A DNA stretch of 41,923 nucleotides from the NCBI RefSeq assembly GCF_014695575.1, contig NZ_JACJOO010000030.1, positions 1 through 41,923 of the forward strand. Reading direction: 5' to 3'. The notes under the pieces were generated by a model. It saw nothing but the letters and a program-made list of their open reading frames with translations, did not search any database and was not told the DNA's origin. The stretch comes from Leptolyngbya sp. FACHB-8. Its GTDB lineage: Bacteria > Cyanobacteriota > Cyanobacteriia > Elainellales > Elainellaceae. Shown here one piece after another: positions 32,120 to 40,381 of the stretch (within the stretch, counting starts at the first letter, position 1; each line of letters opens with the position of its first letter). Made by a program: the position numbers and the translations under genes.

Positions 32120-32872
32120 ATGAAACAGGTTGATGAGCTGGCCTTTCCAAATGGACACCAGGCCAAAACAATTCGCATTCATCGTAATTCTGATGTTTTG
32201 ACCTCCTTGAAGCAGCTTGGCTTGCATCCACCCTCCTCAACGTTGGTGCTGGTTGGCGGAGCCAGCGGTATTTCACCGGAGGCGATGGAGCAGTTGCGAT
32301 CGCTTTTCTGCAACACCCTCGCGCCCCTAGCGGAGCGGCTAGGGTTAACCGTTGTGGATGGGGGCACTGATTCTGGTGTAATGCAGCTCATGGGCCATGC
32401 CCGTCAACATATTCAGGGCAGCTTTCCACTGTTGGGCGTCGTGGCCCATGCAATGGTAGCCTTTCCAGACCAACCTGCCCCTCCTGACGGGGCTCCACTA
32501 GAACCGCATCACACCCACTTCATGATGGTACCGGGTGCGCTTTGGGGCGACGAGGCCCCCTGGATTGCAAAAGTTGCAACGGTTCTCTCGGGGGCACGTC
32601 CCTCGCTGACGGTCTTGGTCAATGGTGGCATGATCGCCTGGCAGGATGTGGATAACAGCTTGCGCGAAAACCGCCCTGTCCTGGTAATGAGCGGCAGTGG
32701 ACGCACCGCTGATGTCTTGGCAGCAGCTTTGGCAGGCGATCGCAGCAACGACCGCGCCAACCGCCTAGTCGAATCGGGCCTAATGGAAGCGATCGACCTG
32801 GCGGCCCCACCTGAAAACCTCCAGCAAGTTTTTGAGGCTCATCTCAATCCAGCCATGCCGATCAGCCAGTAA
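32120..32872 (+). CDS. LSDAT/SLOG-domain protein (TRPM-like nucleotide sensor fold)
   Basis: 250 residues in one Rossmann-like domain. Visible motifs: LVLVGGASG (42-50), VVDGGTDSGVMQLMG (78-92), a His-rich stretch EPHHTHFMMVPG, SLTVLVNGG (162-170), and RPVLVMSGSGRTADVL (185-200). These match the LSDAT (TRPM-type SLOG) domain, which in TRPM channels binds ADP-ribose-like nucleotides. Start ATG 32120 is preferred to TTG 32081. It is 186 bp after the DUF4231 gene on the same strand. Its TAA overlaps the flanking repeat ATACT of a palindromic element. Confidence 0.78.
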   Translation: MKQVDELAFPNGHQAKTIRIHRNSDVLTSLKQLGLHPPSSTLVLVGGASGISPEAMEQLRSLFCNTLAPLAERLGLTVVDGGTDSGVMQLMGHARQHIQGSFPLLGVVAHAMVAFPDQPAPPDGAPLEPHHTHFMMVPGALWGDEAPWIAKVATVLSGARPSLTVLVNGGMIAWQDVDNSLRENRPVLVMSGSGRTADVLAAALAGDRSNDRANRLVESGLMEAIDLAAPPENLQQVFEAHLNPAMPISQ

Positions 32873-32876
32873 TACT

Positions 32877-32956
32877 CAGCACTTACGCATTGTTGTGGGT
32901 GAGGTTCTCCGCACCCACAACAATGCACTACAGGTAGCGGGCTTGCGTAAGTCCTG
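32877..32956. mobile_element. MITE-like element with ACTTACGCA ends (80 bp)
   Basis: The ends CAGCACTTACGCA and TGCGTAAGTCCTG are inverted copies with one mismatch, enclosing a hairpin (GCATTGTTGTGGGTG/CACCCACAACAATGC). ATACT flanks both sides (32872-32876, 32957-32961). ACTTACGCA ends are, from memory, common in intergenic repeats of other cyanobacteria. Confidence 0.65.
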
Positions 32957-32961
32957 ATACT

Positions 32962-33005
32962 CAAAACGAAGTTTGCTGCCCTAGAGGGCAGCAAACTTCG
33001 TTTTG
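32962..33005. terminator. Terminator hairpin at the 3' end of nadK
   Basis: CAAAACGAAGTTTGCTGCCC pairs perfectly with the strand ending CGTTTTG at 33005. On the minus strand it follows nadK by 10 bp. Confidence 0.8.
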
Positions 33006-33015
33006 GGTCTATCTA

Positions 33016-33936
33016 TCAATTGCGGTGATTGTTGCTGTAGCGCACTAGAGTTCCGGCCCACAGCAGCTTCTCACGCAGGGTTTGGTAGTAGGAGTAGTTT
33101 TCACGCAAAATGATAAACTGCGCCTGACATTCTGCCTGACGAATGTCAACTCGTTGCCCCGGCCAGATAGAGGTCGCCATCACCCCATCCATCCATAGTT
33201 TGGTGGTCATGTCATGATCGGCTAGAGGCCAGATACTAACGACAGAGCCCGGGGGCAGAACAATCGGACGACTGGAGAGGCTGAGAGGGCAAATAGGCGT
33301 GACAGCGATCGCCGCCATTCCTGGATGCATAATTGGCCCATTCGCCGCCACCGTGTAAGAGGTTGAGCCCGTTGGAGTCGCCACAATCAGCCCATCCCCC
33401 TGGTACTGATCGACCACCTCGCCATCGATCTCCATTTCCAGAATAGAGGTGACCATGCGATCAGCCGAGGCAGGTTTAACTGCCATTTCATTAAGAGCGA
33501 GGAAGCGATCGCTCATAGGCTCCATATTGGAACGGCTGCCTTCGTAGGTACGGGCCTGCAACATCATGCGCCGCTGTACTGCAAAGCGATCGCTCAGAAG
33601 ACGGTCCCAAACCTTTTCCGTATTCTGAAACAGTTCCAGGGATTCGGTTAGAAAACCAAGGTGGCCGCCAACATTGACCGCCAGAATAGGAATCCCCTCC
33701 TCTGATAAGTGGCGAGCTGCTGACAGCACCGTACCGTCACCGCCCAGCACGATCGCCAGATCAATCGGATGCGTCACTGACGCTAAAAACACGGGATAGG
33801 GGTTATCTTTAGCTCCACTCGGCCCAACTAGAACCCGCACGCCCCTCGCTTCCAGCTCACGGGCACATCGCTCGGCCCACTGCTGACTATTGGGATCTCC
33901 GGATTTGTGGGCAATAATGACCTGTTGTAATTGCAC
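33016..33936 (-). CDS. nadK: NAD kinase
   Basis: 306 residues. The GGDG motif is at 65-68 (LAIVLGGDGTVLSAARHL), followed by the NAD-binding block DGLIVATPTGSTSYTVAANGPIMHP. It phosphorylates NAD to NADP. Cyanobacteria commonly have two NadK paralogues, and this one sits directly after the ndhA-I-G-E genes. A hairpin between ndhE and nadK suggests partial transcription stop or separate control. Confidence 0.95.
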   Translation of the reverse strand: MQLQQVIIAHKSGDPNSQQWAERCARELEARGVRVLVGPSGAKDNPYPVFLASVTHPIDLAIVLGGDGTVLSAARHLSEEGIPILAVNVGGHLGFLTESLELFQNTEKVWDRLLSDRFAVQRRMMLQARTYEGSRSNMEPMSDRFLALNEMAVKPASADRMVTSILEMEIDGEVVDQYQGDGLIVATPTGSTSYTVAANGPIMHPGMAAIAVTPICPLSLSSRPIVLPPGSVVSIWPLADHDMTTKLWMDGVMATSIWPGQRVDIRQAECQAQFIILRENYSYYQTLREKLLWAGTLVRYSNNHRN

Positions 33937-33980
33937 CAGTTAATCAGTAAGGCGTCTAGAACATTTCCAGTGTAAGCCCA

Positions 33981-34025
33981 ATATAAGAATTGGCTCAGCG
34001 CTAAGCACTGAGCCAATTCTTATAT
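33981..34025 (-). terminator. Hairpin between ndhE and nadK
   Basis: ATATAAGAATTGGCTCAG (33981-33998) pairs perfectly with CTGAGCCAATTCTTATAT (34008-34025). It lies 34 bp after the ndhE stop on the minus strand. Confidence 0.75.
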
Positions 34026-34059
34026 CAGTCAATTATCAATCAATCCGATTGAAGTCAGA

Positions 34060-34368
34060 TTACCACTTCAAAAGGTTGAACTGTTCCATATCCACCGTAT
34101 CGCGGTTGCGGTAGATAGACAGTACGATCGCCAAACCTACAGCCGCTTCTGCCGCTGCAATGGTAATCACAAACACCGTGAATACCTGACCTTTAATGGC
34201 AGACGGATCCAAGAAGTTGGAGAACGCCATCAGGTTGAGGTTGACTGCATTAAGCAGCAGTTCAATCGACATCAATACTCGAATCGCGTTACGGCTCGTC
34301 ACCAAGCCATAGATTCCAATACAGAAAAGAGCGGCTGCCAGCAGAAGGAAGTATTGAAGTTGCAACAT
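34060..34368 (-). CDS. ndhE: NAD(P)H-quinone oxidoreductase subunit 4L (NdhE)
   Basis: 102 residues with three membrane helices and the NuoK-type sequence [25 protein letters not shown] (with the conserved Glu in the second helix). It is part of the membrane arm of thylakoid NDH-1, which drives cyclic electron flow and respiration. It is last in the cluster ndhA-I-G-E. Confidence 0.96.
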   Translation of the reverse strand: MLQLQYFLLLAAALFCIGIYGLVTSRNAIRVLMSIELLLNAVNLNLMAFSNFLDPSAIKGQVFTVFVITIAAAEAAVGLAIVLSIYRNRDTVDMEQFNLLKW

Positions 34369-34438
34369 AGGGGGTTTTCTTCAGTCCTATTCGAGCAAAA
34401 GATGACTTTTCTTGAGGGCACGTAGCACCCCAAAAAGC

Positions 34439-35029
34439 TTAAGGGCGATTCGTAGTCGTTAGTTCGCGAGGACGCTCAGGCAGTGTCAAATTAGCACGCT
34501 CATCAATCTCACCCGGCAGGAACTCACGGCGAGCCAGAACGATCGCCCCAATCAGCGCCATCAGCAGCAACACCGACGCCAACTCAAAGGGCAGCAGGAA
34601 GTCACTGAAGAAGTGCTTACCAATCTCAACCAGAGCTGCATCCCCAGCGATGGGGGCCGAAGAGAGTGCCCAGGGAGTAGCCAGAACCGTTGTTGCCAAC
34701 AAGGCAAACAAGCCAAAGCAAACAGCTGCCGTCGCGGCCTGACCGACCCAAGCATTACGCACAGGCTGGAAAGGCTGACGCTTATTTACAAGCATGATCC
34801 CGAACAGGATCAGTACGTTAACCGCACCGACGTAGATCAAAATCTGCGCCGCTGCGACGAACCCGGCATTCAACAAGATGTACAAGCCGGAAATACTAAT
34901 GAAGACGGCTCCCAATAGAAACGCCGAATAAACAATGTTATTCAGGAGCACAACGCCCAGGGATGTAACCAGCATCATCAATGCCAGCACCCCAAACGAT
35001 ACAACTTGAACGCCCTCTGCTAAATTCAT
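34439..35029 (-). CDS. ndhG: NAD(P)H-quinone oxidoreductase subunit 6 (NdhG)
   Basis: 196 residues with five membrane helices; it matches NuoJ (NLAEGVQVVSFGVLALMMLVTSLGVVLLNNIVYSAFLLG; the internal helix AAQILIYVGAVNVLILFGIMLVNKR is diagnostic). It forms part of the membrane proton path. The gaps to ndhI and ndhE are about 50-70 bp. Confidence 0.96.
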   Translation of the reverse strand: MNLAEGVQVVSFGVLALMMLVTSLGVVLLNNIVYSAFLLGAVFISISGLYILLNAGFVAAAQILIYVGAVNVLILFGIMLVNKRQPFQPVRNAWVGQAATAAVCFGLFALLATTVLATPWALSSAPIAGDAALVEIGKHFFSDFLLPFELASVLLLMALIGAIVLARREFLPGEIDERANLTLPERPRELTTTNRP

Positions 35030-35081
35030 AGCTTCGCTACCTTTGCTGGTGTTCTCGAACTCGTTTTACAGATTCACAGAA

Positions 35082-35699
35082 TTACTCAGCCTTCGCAGGC
35101 GGAGCTGTTGGAGTTTTGGATTCCAAACCTTCGAGGATCTCCTCAGGCAGTTGCCCAGCCCGGCGAGAACCCTTCGGCAGGTTGTGGGGTTCCGTAACAC
35201 CCTTGGGCAGGTAGGCTAGCTCCCGCAGAGGCGTCACCATCGGGTCTTGCGTCACCTTGTAGGGAAGGCGTCCCAGGGCCACGTTGTCATAGTTAAGTTC
35301 GTGGCGATCGTAGGTGCAAAGCTCGTACTCTTCCGTCATGGAGAGACAGTTGGTGGGGCAGTACTCCACGCAGTTTCCGCAGAAAATACAGACCCCGAAG
35401 TCGATGCTGTAGTGGTTCAGCTTCTTCTTCTTGGTTTCTTTGTTGAATTCCCAGTCCACTACGGGCAGGTTAATGGGGCATACGCGGACGCACACTTCGC
35501 AGGCAATGCACTTGTCAAATTCGAAGTGAATCCGGCCCCGAAAACGCTCAGAAGGAATTAGTTTTTCGTAGGGATATTGCACCGTAATAGGACGGCGAGA
35601 CATGTGGTCGAAGGTAACCGAAAGACCTTGACCAATGTACTTCGCAGCCTGCACCGCCTCTTTGGTGTAATCCCCAACCTGTTTGAGAAACTTCAGCAT
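35082..35699 (-). CDS. ndhI: NAD(P)H-quinone oxidoreductase subunit I (NdhI)
   Basis: 205 residues. Two [4Fe-4S] motifs, [12 protein letters not shown] and [12 protein letters not shown], sit in the middle. It carries electrons from ferredoxin towards plastoquinone in NDH-1. The C-terminal tail of about 40 residues is Pro/Glu-rich and typically variable. Confidence 0.97.
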   Translation of the reverse strand: MLKFLKQVGDYTKEAVQAAKYIGQGLSVTFDHMSRRPITVQYPYEKLIPSERFRGRIHFEFDKCIACEVCVRVCPINLPVVDWEFNKETKKKKLNHYSIDFGVCIFCGNCVEYCPTNCLSMTEEYELCTYDRHELNYDNVALGRLPYKVTQDPMVTPLRELAYLPKGVTEPHNLPKGSRRAGQLPEEILEGLESKTPTAPPAKAE

Positions 35700-35753
35700 G
35701 GTTCTTCCTTAGGTATTGCAGAGCATGTCGGAACGGCAGATGAATGTATTGGC

Positions 35754-36872
35754 TTAGCCACCAAAGGCCATAGGAAATGCGAGTTTCAACCCAGCGGTAA
35801 CCAGCAGGTTTACCAGAGAAATGGGCAGCAAGAACTTCCAACCCAAATCAAGCAGTTGGTCGATTCGCACCCGGGGTACCGTCCAGCGGAGCAAAATCGC
35901 CAGGAACAGCAGCAGGTAAGCCTTGAAGAGGGTCATCACAATTCCCAGGCTAGCAGAGATGATCTGGAACCAGGGTTCTGTTTCGCTGACATTCAACACA
36001 CCGGCGACCCAGCTCACGGGAATGGGAGACTCCCAACCACCCAGGTAAAGAACAGCAAACAGCAGAGCCGACAGCACCAGGTTGGCATAGGAGCCTGCAT
36101 AGAAGAGCATGAACTTCACAGCGCCATACTCTGTCTGATAACCCGCTACCAATTCTTCTTCCGCTTCGGGCAAGTCAAAGGGCATCCGTTCGCACTCGGC
36201 CAGAGCTGCAATCCAGAAAATGATGAAGCCGACCGGCTGACGCCAGATGTTCCAGCCCAGGATGCCGTAGCCCGCCTGCTGGTCAACGATGTCAATGGTG
36301 CTCAGGGAGTTGGACATCATCACCACCGCCAGGATGGAGAGTGCCAGAGGAATTTCATAGCTGATGGACTGAGCGGCGGCCCGCAGCCCCCCCAGCAGCG
36401 AATATTTGTTATTGGAGGCATAACCTGCCATCAGCAGCCCAATGGGAGCAATGCTGGAGAGAGAAACCCACAGGAAGATCCCGACGCCCAGGTCTGAAAT
36501 CAACATGTTTTGCCCAAACGGCACAATGATGTAGGACAAAAACACAGGGACGAATACCAGCATGGGTGCGATCGCATACAACCAGGGATCCGTCTTGGCA
36601 GGAAAAACGTCCTCTTTTGTCAACAGCTTGAGTACGTCTGCGGCGGGCACCAACATACCCTGAGGGCCCATAAACTCGGGGCCAATCCGCTGTTGGGCTG
36701 CCGCCGAGATTTTCCGTTCTAACCAGGTGCTGACTAGGGCCAGAACCGTGACAGCACCCACGATTAAGACCATGGGCAGTGGAATCCAGACGAGCTTGGC
36801 TGCTCCGTGAGGCAGGCCCAGTTGCTCCAGAATCTGGACAAAGCTTGCTTGTAAATCAATCCCTGGGTTCAT
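35754..36872 (-). CDS. ndhA: NAD(P)H-quinone oxidoreductase subunit 1 (NdhA)
   Basis: 372 residues with eight or so membrane helices. The diagnostic loops are [23 protein letters not shown] and [26 protein letters not shown], which line the quinone chamber. It is the first gene of the ndhA-I-G-E run (minus strand). The normal length is about 372 in cyanobacteria. Confidence 0.97.
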   Translation of the reverse strand: MNPGIDLQASFVQILEQLGLPHGAAKLVWIPLPMVLIVGAVTVLALVSTWLERKISAAAQQRIGPEFMGPQGMLVPAADVLKLLTKEDVFPAKTDPWLYAIAPMLVFVPVFLSYIIVPFGQNMLISDLGVGIFLWVSLSSIAPIGLLMAGYASNNKYSLLGGLRAAAQSISYEIPLALSILAVVMMSNSLSTIDIVDQQAGYGILGWNIWRQPVGFIIFWIAALAECERMPFDLPEAEEELVAGYQTEYGAVKFMLFYAGSYANLVLSALLFAVLYLGGWESPIPVSWVAGVLNVSETEPWFQIISASLGIVMTLFKAYLLLFLAILLRWTVPRVRIDQLLDLGWKFLLPISLVNLLVTAGLKLAFPMAFGG

Positions 36873-37185
36873 AGGTAGTTAGACCGAGCGTTAGGATCAG
36901 GGCTAAGAATTCTTACCCAACAGTATACCGACTGAAGGTGAGGCAAAATTAACGTGGATCGCCCGTCAGTTATGATAAATTCCTGGCATCAGGATAAGTC
37001 TGCCTAAAGGTTGAGTATTGATTTCGCAGTCAATCATAGAGTTATATCTATAAATTCATGTCATTTCATGACAATTAGGTCTTAAAAGCCAACACTTTTA
37101 AGAATAAGGAACAAAAGATGGGAAACTTTTAATTTCTCAGTAATATTGGGTGCTATAGCGTCGCGTCGATTTTTGGCCAAAATCT
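36873..37185. other. Divergent promoter region between ndhA and the sigma-like gene
   Basis: About 310 bp, AT-rich. The only structure seen is the short hairpin TGTCATTTCATGACA (37056-37070), which could be an operator. No gene. Confidence 0.5.
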
Positions 37186-37845
37186 GTGCAAGTTCCTTCC
37201 ATTCCAGAAGCGAATCATCCGCTGATTCGGTCGCTTTCTCACTATAGCGATCAGGAGCTGCTGACGTTATTTCAGCGACACCCCGACTCCGGACAATATT
37301 TCACAGCAATATTTTGTCGTTATAGCCCACTGGTGTATACGCTTGTGCGGCATTCGGCGCGATCGCCCGTCCAAGCCGACTACCTCTTCGCCCAAACCTG
37401 GCGGCACATCTTTTATGAACTGGGCGATCTGGATCTGAACGCCCTCCCCGGTGAAAATTCAACCCTTCAATCCTGGCTGATCAACATTACAGCCGTCTGC
37501 ATCAACCGGGCCGACCTCCCTCCCGTTGAATCGATCCACTATTCATTACAGGCTGCTCCACCTCCTCTCTGGTGTTATGTGGAGCGCTCTCTCAGCCAGC
37601 TTGTGCCCATTCAGCGCCTCATCGTGCTCATGGCCCAGACCTTTCACTGGAGCGAAACCCGCATCGCTGCTTATTTACAGGCCGAAGGAGAATACATCTC
37701 TCCGGCAGAGGTCAAGCTACAACTCCGCGCCGCTTATCGTCAATTAGAAGAATTCGTCCCCGAAGACATCCAGGAAATCTATATGGATGGTCGCGGGTTT
37801 GATCGGCCCATGAGCCCAGTTCCTAAACCTGGTTTGGACGTTTAA
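37186..37845 (+). CDS. Sigma-70-like (ECF-like) protein
   Basis: 219 residues. The first half looks like sigma region 2 (SDQELLTLFQRHPDSGQYFTAIFCRYSPLVYTLV...TWRHIFYELGDLDL), and the second half contains a region-4-like helix-turn-helix (RLIVLMAQTFHWSETRIAAYLQAEGEYISPAEVKLQLRAAYRQL). The start is GTG 37186; no in-frame ATG lies near. Whether it binds core polymerase is unclear because the region 2 promoter-melting residues are weak. It converges with the HetZ-family gene, and a terminator hairpin lies between them. The target genes are unknown. Confidence 0.6.
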   Translation: MQVPSIPEANHPLIRSLSHYSDQELLTLFQRHPDSGQYFTAIFCRYSPLVYTLVRHSARSPVQADYLFAQTWRHIFYELGDLDLNALPGENSTLQSWLINITAVCINRADLPPVESIHYSLQAAPPPLWCYVERSLSQLVPIQRLIVLMAQTFHWSETRIAAYLQAEGEYISPAEVKLQLRAAYRQLEEFVPEDIQEIYMDGRGFDRPMSPVPKPGLDV

Positions 37846-37931
37846 GGTAGGTATAGCGCTGGGCGCTCAGAACCAGACAGTTTATTTTTGAAAAGCCGCA
37901 CGGCGTGCGATCGCCTAAGTCAATAAACAAT

Positions 37932-37966
37932 AAAAAAGAGGGGAGCCTTGCTCCTCCTCTCTTTTT
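37932..37966. terminator. Bidirectional terminator between convergent genes
   Basis: An A-run, GAGGGGAG-CCTTG-CTCCTCCTC stem (with one bulge) and a T-run; it serves both the sigma-like gene and the HetZ-family gene, 10 bp from the latter's stop. Confidence 0.7.
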
Positions 37967-37976
37967 GAGGCGTCAG

Positions 37977-39257
37977 TCAGCCCTCCTGGTTGCGGAATTG
38001 CCAGGCCAGTTCCAGCACCTTGACCCAACGCTTGTGAACTTGCTTGGGGGTGCAGCGAAGGGTTTTGGCGATCGCCTGATCGGCAGCATTGGTGCTCTTA
38101 AGCTGAACCAGTTGGCGTTGTTCCGGTTGCAGGGTTTCCAGGAAAGCAGCCCACTTTTGGGGAGGCATCCCCAGATTTTGATCGAGGTCAGCGCCCAGCC
38201 ATTGGTGAACCAGTTGCCAGCGCTGGGAGCGCGCGAACTTCTCCACGTGGTACTTAAATCGCTGTTGCAGGTAATCGCGCTGACGAGGCGAGAGGTTTAG
38301 AATATCGTCAATTTCAGGAGCCGACAGATCTTGCAGCTTGAGCACTAGATAGTTAACGCAGTCTTGCTGATCCTGAGATTGAAGGTATTGAATGAGTTCA
38401 CCGATGACGCGATCGCGCAACACAGAATCGGAAGGATCCACAGCATCAGCCACCATCTGTTCCCGCACCTGCTGCACGACAGGGGAACGGCTATGGGCTT
38501 CGGCTTCTTCGCCCTTGCCCGATTCCACCGCCAGTTCAATGTCAACAGAAGCTTCTTCCGGTTGGCGTTTAGCAAAGCCTTGAGCCCGCAGCACAATCAA
38601 CTGCTGGTTACGTCGTCCCGGCAAGTTGATCCGGCGCTTGGCGTACTGCTCCGAGAACGCCATATATTCGGATAGCTCTAAACGAGAACGGGGAGAATAG
38701 TCTTCAGGCAGGTTATTTTCTTTACGAAACGCTTTTAATACTTCAATGTAAAACCCTTGCAGGAAATCTTCAATTAATCCATAGCGGCCCTGGAAACCCA
38801 GTTGCGCACGGCTGCGAGAAATATGGCGATAAACAATAGCACTCAGATGGCTATGCAACTCGACACGGCCCCGTCGAGAACCTAGCTTGTAGTAAGCCAG
38901 AATTTTCTGAAGCCGATGTTGAGCCAGGGTCATCTTCCAGGTGCTAATCTGGCCAGAGCTTTGAATGCGATCGCTCTTCTCACAAATACGCTCTACTTCG
39001 ACTGCGATGCGTCGCACAATCGCCTGGGCACCAGCAGATGGGGCAACTGACAGCGTCTTCTGCAAATCTTCAAGCAGCGCTTCCATGAGCGCTTCGTCAG
39101 GTTCGCTGACAGAAGTAGAATTGTCGAGGTCATCCACAGACACAATCTCAGCGGACGCATCATCTGGGGTTAGCCCATCACTCGTAGGCTGAGTATCTTG
39201 CGATGGTGTGTCAGCGGATTCAGCAAAATCAGAAAAGTTCGCGGGTTCGACGTTCAT
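37977..39257 (-). CDS. HetZ-family protein
   Basis: 426 residues. An acidic, disordered N-terminus of about 55 residues is followed by an all-helical core. The blocks STWKMTLAQHRLQKILAYYKLG, VELHSHLSAIVYRHI, and LSEYMAFSEQYAKRRINLPGRR, plus a region SAPEIDDILNLSPRQRDYLQQRFKYH and a C-terminal sigma-4-like helix-turn-helix (AADQAIAKTLRCTPKQVHKRW), match what I recall of HetZ. HetZ directs early heterocyst differentiation in Anabaena, but relatives occur in filamentous cyanobacteria without heterocysts. It probably binds DNA. HetZ-related paralogues exist, so orthology is not claimed. Confidence 0.65.
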   Translation of the reverse strand: MNVEPANFSDFAESADTPSQDTQPTSDGLTPDDASAEIVSVDDLDNSTSVSEPDEALMEALLEDLQKTLSVAPSAGAQAIVRRIAVEVERICEKSDRIQSSGQISTWKMTLAQHRLQKILAYYKLGSRRGRVELHSHLSAIVYRHISRSRAQLGFQGRYGLIEDFLQGFYIEVLKAFRKENNLPEDYSPRSRLELSEYMAFSEQYAKRRINLPGRRNQQLIVLRAQGFAKRQPEEASVDIELAVESGKGEEAEAHSRSPVVQQVREQMVADAVDPSDSVLRDRVIGELIQYLQSQDQQDCVNYLVLKLQDLSAPEIDDILNLSPRQRDYLQQRFKYHVEKFARSQRWQLVHQWLGADLDQNLGMPPQKWAAFLETLQPEQRQLVQLKSTNAADQAIAKTLRCTPKQVHKRWVKVLELAWQFRNQEG

Positions 39258-39557
39258 GGCGGAAGTTGGTGGTGATGCACAGAATTGAGTCGTGCGGCGC
39301 TAGACATTTGGAACTGAAAGTTCGCTTCGCCTCTCTGCCACAAACTTGTCTACATCTCAATTCTGAGGGACTACGGGCAGACCTGGACAGAGGTATGGCA
39401 CTTTTTGAGGTGGTTGACTGGCACACCGATTAGACGGGATGTGATAAGTCTGCATTAAATCGCTACATTTCTTTCAACTGAAGGCTTCAAGGGCACTTTT
39501 AGGAGCTTGAGTTGACTGTGACACCCTGTGACAGTTCAGAACTTTGGTCAACATGAT
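39258..39557. other. Intergenic region between the HetZ-family and YciO genes
   Basis: About 300 bp, with the promoter of the HetZ-family gene (minus) and the end of the YciO gene. No RNA gene or palindromic element is seen. The part from 39440 is T/A-rich. Confidence 0.5.
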
Positions 39558-40211
39558 TCATCCAACCTCCAAAGCTAGAGGCAGATCATCTACCGCCTCC
39601 CAGCCCAGCCCTTGGCGGAGTACCACAGGCTCCTCCCCTGTCAAGTCGAGTACAGTGGACACCTCGTGACGTAACACTGAATCCTCATCGTCAATCACGA
39701 TATCGACCAAAGGACCCAGAAAATCGAATAACTCTGGCTTACTGACATCACGATGATCCATATCAGCAGGAACAGGAGCGGATGATGAGATCACAGGGTT
39801 TCCCAAAGATTGAAGCAATGCCTGACAAATGGCATGATCAGGCACCCGAATCCCCGTTGTCTTCCGCTTGGGGCTCATAACTAGCCGAGGAACCAGCTTC
39901 GTTGCAGGCAATAGAAAGGTGTAAGGCCCGGGCACCAAACGACGAACCAACCGATAGGATGAATCTGCCACATAGGTATAGCTGGCAATGTTGGACAGCG
40001 AGGGGCAGAGAAACGTTAGGGGCTTCTCGTTAGAGAGCCGTTTAATTTGCCGCACCCGTTCGATTGCTGCCTTTGAGTTCAGGTCACAGCCAATGGCATA
40101 GACCGTATCAGTGGGATACAGCATAACCGCTCCCCGTTGGAGAGCTTCTCGAATCTGCTCAACCTTCCGCGTTTGCGGTGTTTCTGGATGGAGGGTATAA
40201 ATTGTTGCCAT
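39558..40211 (-). CDS. Sua5/YciO/YrdC family protein
   Basis: 217 residues. The YrdC fold is recognised from GAVMLYPTDTVYAIGCDLNSKAAIERVRQIKRLSNEKPLTFLC and PGPYTFLLPATKLVPR...KTTGIRVPDHAICQALL...NPVISSSAP. It resembles YciO more than TsaC because of the RQIKRLSNEKPLTFL block. TsaC makes threonylcarbamoyl-AMP for the tRNA t6A modification; whether this protein does is uncertain. It is divergent from larC. Confidence 0.85.
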   Translation of the reverse strand: MATIYTLHPETPQTRKVEQIREALQRGAVMLYPTDTVYAIGCDLNSKAAIERVRQIKRLSNEKPLTFLCPSLSNIASYTYVADSSYRLVRRLVPGPYTFLLPATKLVPRLVMSPKRKTTGIRVPDHAICQALLQSLGNPVISSSAPVPADMDHRDVSKPELFDFLGPLVDIVIDDEDSVLRHEVSTVLDLTGEEPVVLRQGLGWEAVDDLPLALEVG

Positions 40212-40381
40212 AGTTTAAAGATGACAGAAATCACCCGATTTCTGCTGTTAAGTTTCATCTGCCTCACAGAAGCTTCAGGCACAATCAGATTGAACACATT
40301 CCACTTCACACCGGCTTTCAGTAGCAGGTCGCATTGAACTCCGAATCACGCTGACCCTATTTATCTACACCCCTAAGCCCA

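Noticed and set aside
4927-33005. CRISPR array
   Set aside because: The many repeats are palindromes with differing arms and no regular repeat-spacer pattern; no cas genes are present.
35577-36497. 306-codon plus-strand open frame
   Set aside because: Antisense to ndhA and ndhI, which are certain; the translation is rich in Gln, His and Arg, as is usual for shadow frames.
37905-38300. 131-codon plus-strand frame
   Set aside because: Antisense to the HetZ-family gene; starts inside the terminator.
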